From assembly GCF_947077775.1 (NCBI RefSeq), contig NZ_CAMTTE010000001.1:992001-1056000 (forward strand): 64,000 bases of DNA, given 5' to 3'. Of the stretch, positions 63,340 through 64,000 are shown one piece after another. The notes under the pieces were generated by a model. That model saw nothing but the letters and a program-made list of their open reading frames with translations. It searched no databases and was not told the origin of the DNA. How positions within the stretch are numbered: position 1 is the stretch's first letter; each line of letters begins with the position of its first letter. The DNA is from Salinibacter pepae. GTDB lineage: Bacteria > Bacteroidota > Rhodothermia > Rhodothermales > Salinibacteraceae. A program made the translations under genes and the position numbers.

Positions 63340-64000
63340 TCAGTCGGTGGACTCTACCACAATGTCTCCAAAGTCAATCACCACGTTTCCATTCAATGTG
63401 TATGGGGTGTCGGGTCCGTCCGCACCAGTAAAGTCATAAGTCTGATTATTATTCGTGTCGTCGTGCGGCATGGCACCAAGAGTGACATCCCCACTCAGGT
63501 CCTCGTCAAGGGCCACCTTTACACCGTTTGCGACTGCTGGACCTTCGATGTACTTAGAAACCCCGACGGTGCTGGCAACAGGCCCGTCGTTTTGAAGCTC
63601 CTGCTGGTCGTGCAGAACAATGAAGCCTCCACTCTCCGGGACATAGACACCATCAACCGTAAGGGTGTCGCCCTGTGTTGCAGATGTATCCGCCAACGTC
63701 CGATTCGTGAAGTCCACCGATGCGGTGGGCGGAAGAAGAGGCGCACCGTCCAGCTTGTGAATCACGCCATTCGTGGCCGGAATGTTGGCCTGCGAAACCA
63801 GGTCGGCGGTCACAGAAACGGTCTCACTGCCGAGCAGCGTTTCCACATCGTTTGCCGGCAGGTCGCTCGCCGTCAGGCTATCGCCCTGGATGGCGTGGTA
63901 CTTCAGGATGTCGGCACGGACGCTCGAAGTGGCGTCCTCATCGTCGTCCACGGCCTGCGTCGGCACGTTGTCGAGCGCCGCAAACGCCGCCTCAGACGGC
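63340..64000 (-). CDS. FAS1 (fasciclin) plus DUF7282-like secreted protein, C-terminal part
   Basis: The 3' part of a gene whose start lies beyond the window; the frame is open to 64000. The visible 220 residues start in a FAS1 domain (SEAAFAALDNV, then RADILKYHAIQGDSL and NGVIHKLDGAPLLPP, the typical H1/H2 boxes). A second beta domain follows with FTNRTLADTSATQGDTLTVDG, GGFIVLHDQQELQNDGPVASTVG, VKVALDEDL, GAMPHDDTNNNQTYDF and DGPDTPYTLNG. The GGFIVLHD, LDE.L and AMPH.DTN.N..YDF phrases match what I know as DUF7282 in haloarchaeal secreted proteins. Such proteins are extracellular and may mediate adhesion. The combination in a bacterium suggests exchange with haloarchaea. Confidence 0.75.
   Translation of the reverse strand, partial: PSEAAFAALDNVPTQAVDDDEDATSSVRADILKYHAIQGDSLTASDLPANDVETLLGSETVSVTADLVSQANIPATNGVIHKLDGAPLLPPTASVDFTNRTLADTSATQGDTLTVDGVYVPESGGFIVLHDQQELQNDGPVASTVGVSKYIEGPAVANGVKVALDEDLSGDVTLGAMPHDDTNNNQTYDFTGADGPDTPYTLNGNVVIDFGDIVVESTD

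Overview
The window looks like chromosomal DNA of Salinibacter ruber or a close relative (Rhodothermota/Bacteroidota). The DNA is GC-rich and the proteins are strongly acidic, as expected of a salt-in halophile. There are three TonB-dependent receptors with carboxypeptidase-like N-terminal domains, two DUF4249 partners, a FecI/FecR-type regulatory pair, a bacillithiol enzyme (BshC), and at the right edge a FAS1 plus DUF7282-like protein of a type I associate with haloarchaea. Assignment is by recognition of protein families; no search was run.

Layout. 1-11 kb: housekeeping genes (HerA-like ATPase fragment, rlmN, hisD-hisC, a DUF151/UVR nuclease, bshC, a stand-alone HD ppGpp-hydrolase-like protein, a purine nucleoside phosphorylase, an AI-2E-family permease, recX). 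11.4-17.1 kb: a minus-strand cell-surface signalling locus (ECF sigma, FecR, STN-containing TonB receptor, DUF4249 lipoprotein-like protein). 17.4-21.7 kb: a small acidic protein, an RlpA-like lipoprotein, a long CcmF and an SRPBCC protein. 22-35.5 kb: a co-directional branched-chain amino acid array, ilvB-ilvN-ilvC-leuB-leuA-leuC-leuD-ilvD-cimA, interrupted only by an antisense four-helix-bundle gene between leuC and leuD. 35.5-39.7 kb: small genes, a CnoX/YbbN-like thioredoxin, a thioesterase, and a possible methylthioadenosine salvage pair. 39.9-49.8 kb: a large TonB receptor, a DUF2064 protein, two halves of a heterodimeric ABC exporter with RNase Z between them, and a cyclic-nucleotide-binding protein. 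49.9-58.8 kb: envelope and core genes (BamA/TamA-like, M23 peptidase, hprK, MoxR, fmt, ftsY, a CDP-alcohol phosphatidyltransferase). 59-64 kb: a second TonB receptor/DUF4249 pair, a lipoprotein and the FAS1/DUF7282-like fragment.

The most interesting signal is in front of ilvB. A good promoter-like pair (TTGACA, 16 bp, TCTAAT at 21998-22025) precedes a short reading frame ending in a run of Val/Leu/Ile codons (VRVLLLIAILAD, stop at 22242-22244). The 268 nt between that stop and the ilvB start contain several perfect inverted repeats, two of which compete for the same strand. This is the architecture of a peptide-sensing attenuator for the branched-chain genes, although no U-tract terminator is visible.

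Two families of short intergenic repeats also stand out. Family A (unit close to GTGATGCGTGA, arranged as inverted arms) occupies most junctions of the branched-chain array. Family B (units close to TTGAGGGTTCTGGG, or its complement) includes a perfectly periodic 8 x 14 bp array directly upstream of the phosphorylase gene at 39.7 kb. No tRNA, rRNA, CRISPR array, transposase or phage gene was recognised.
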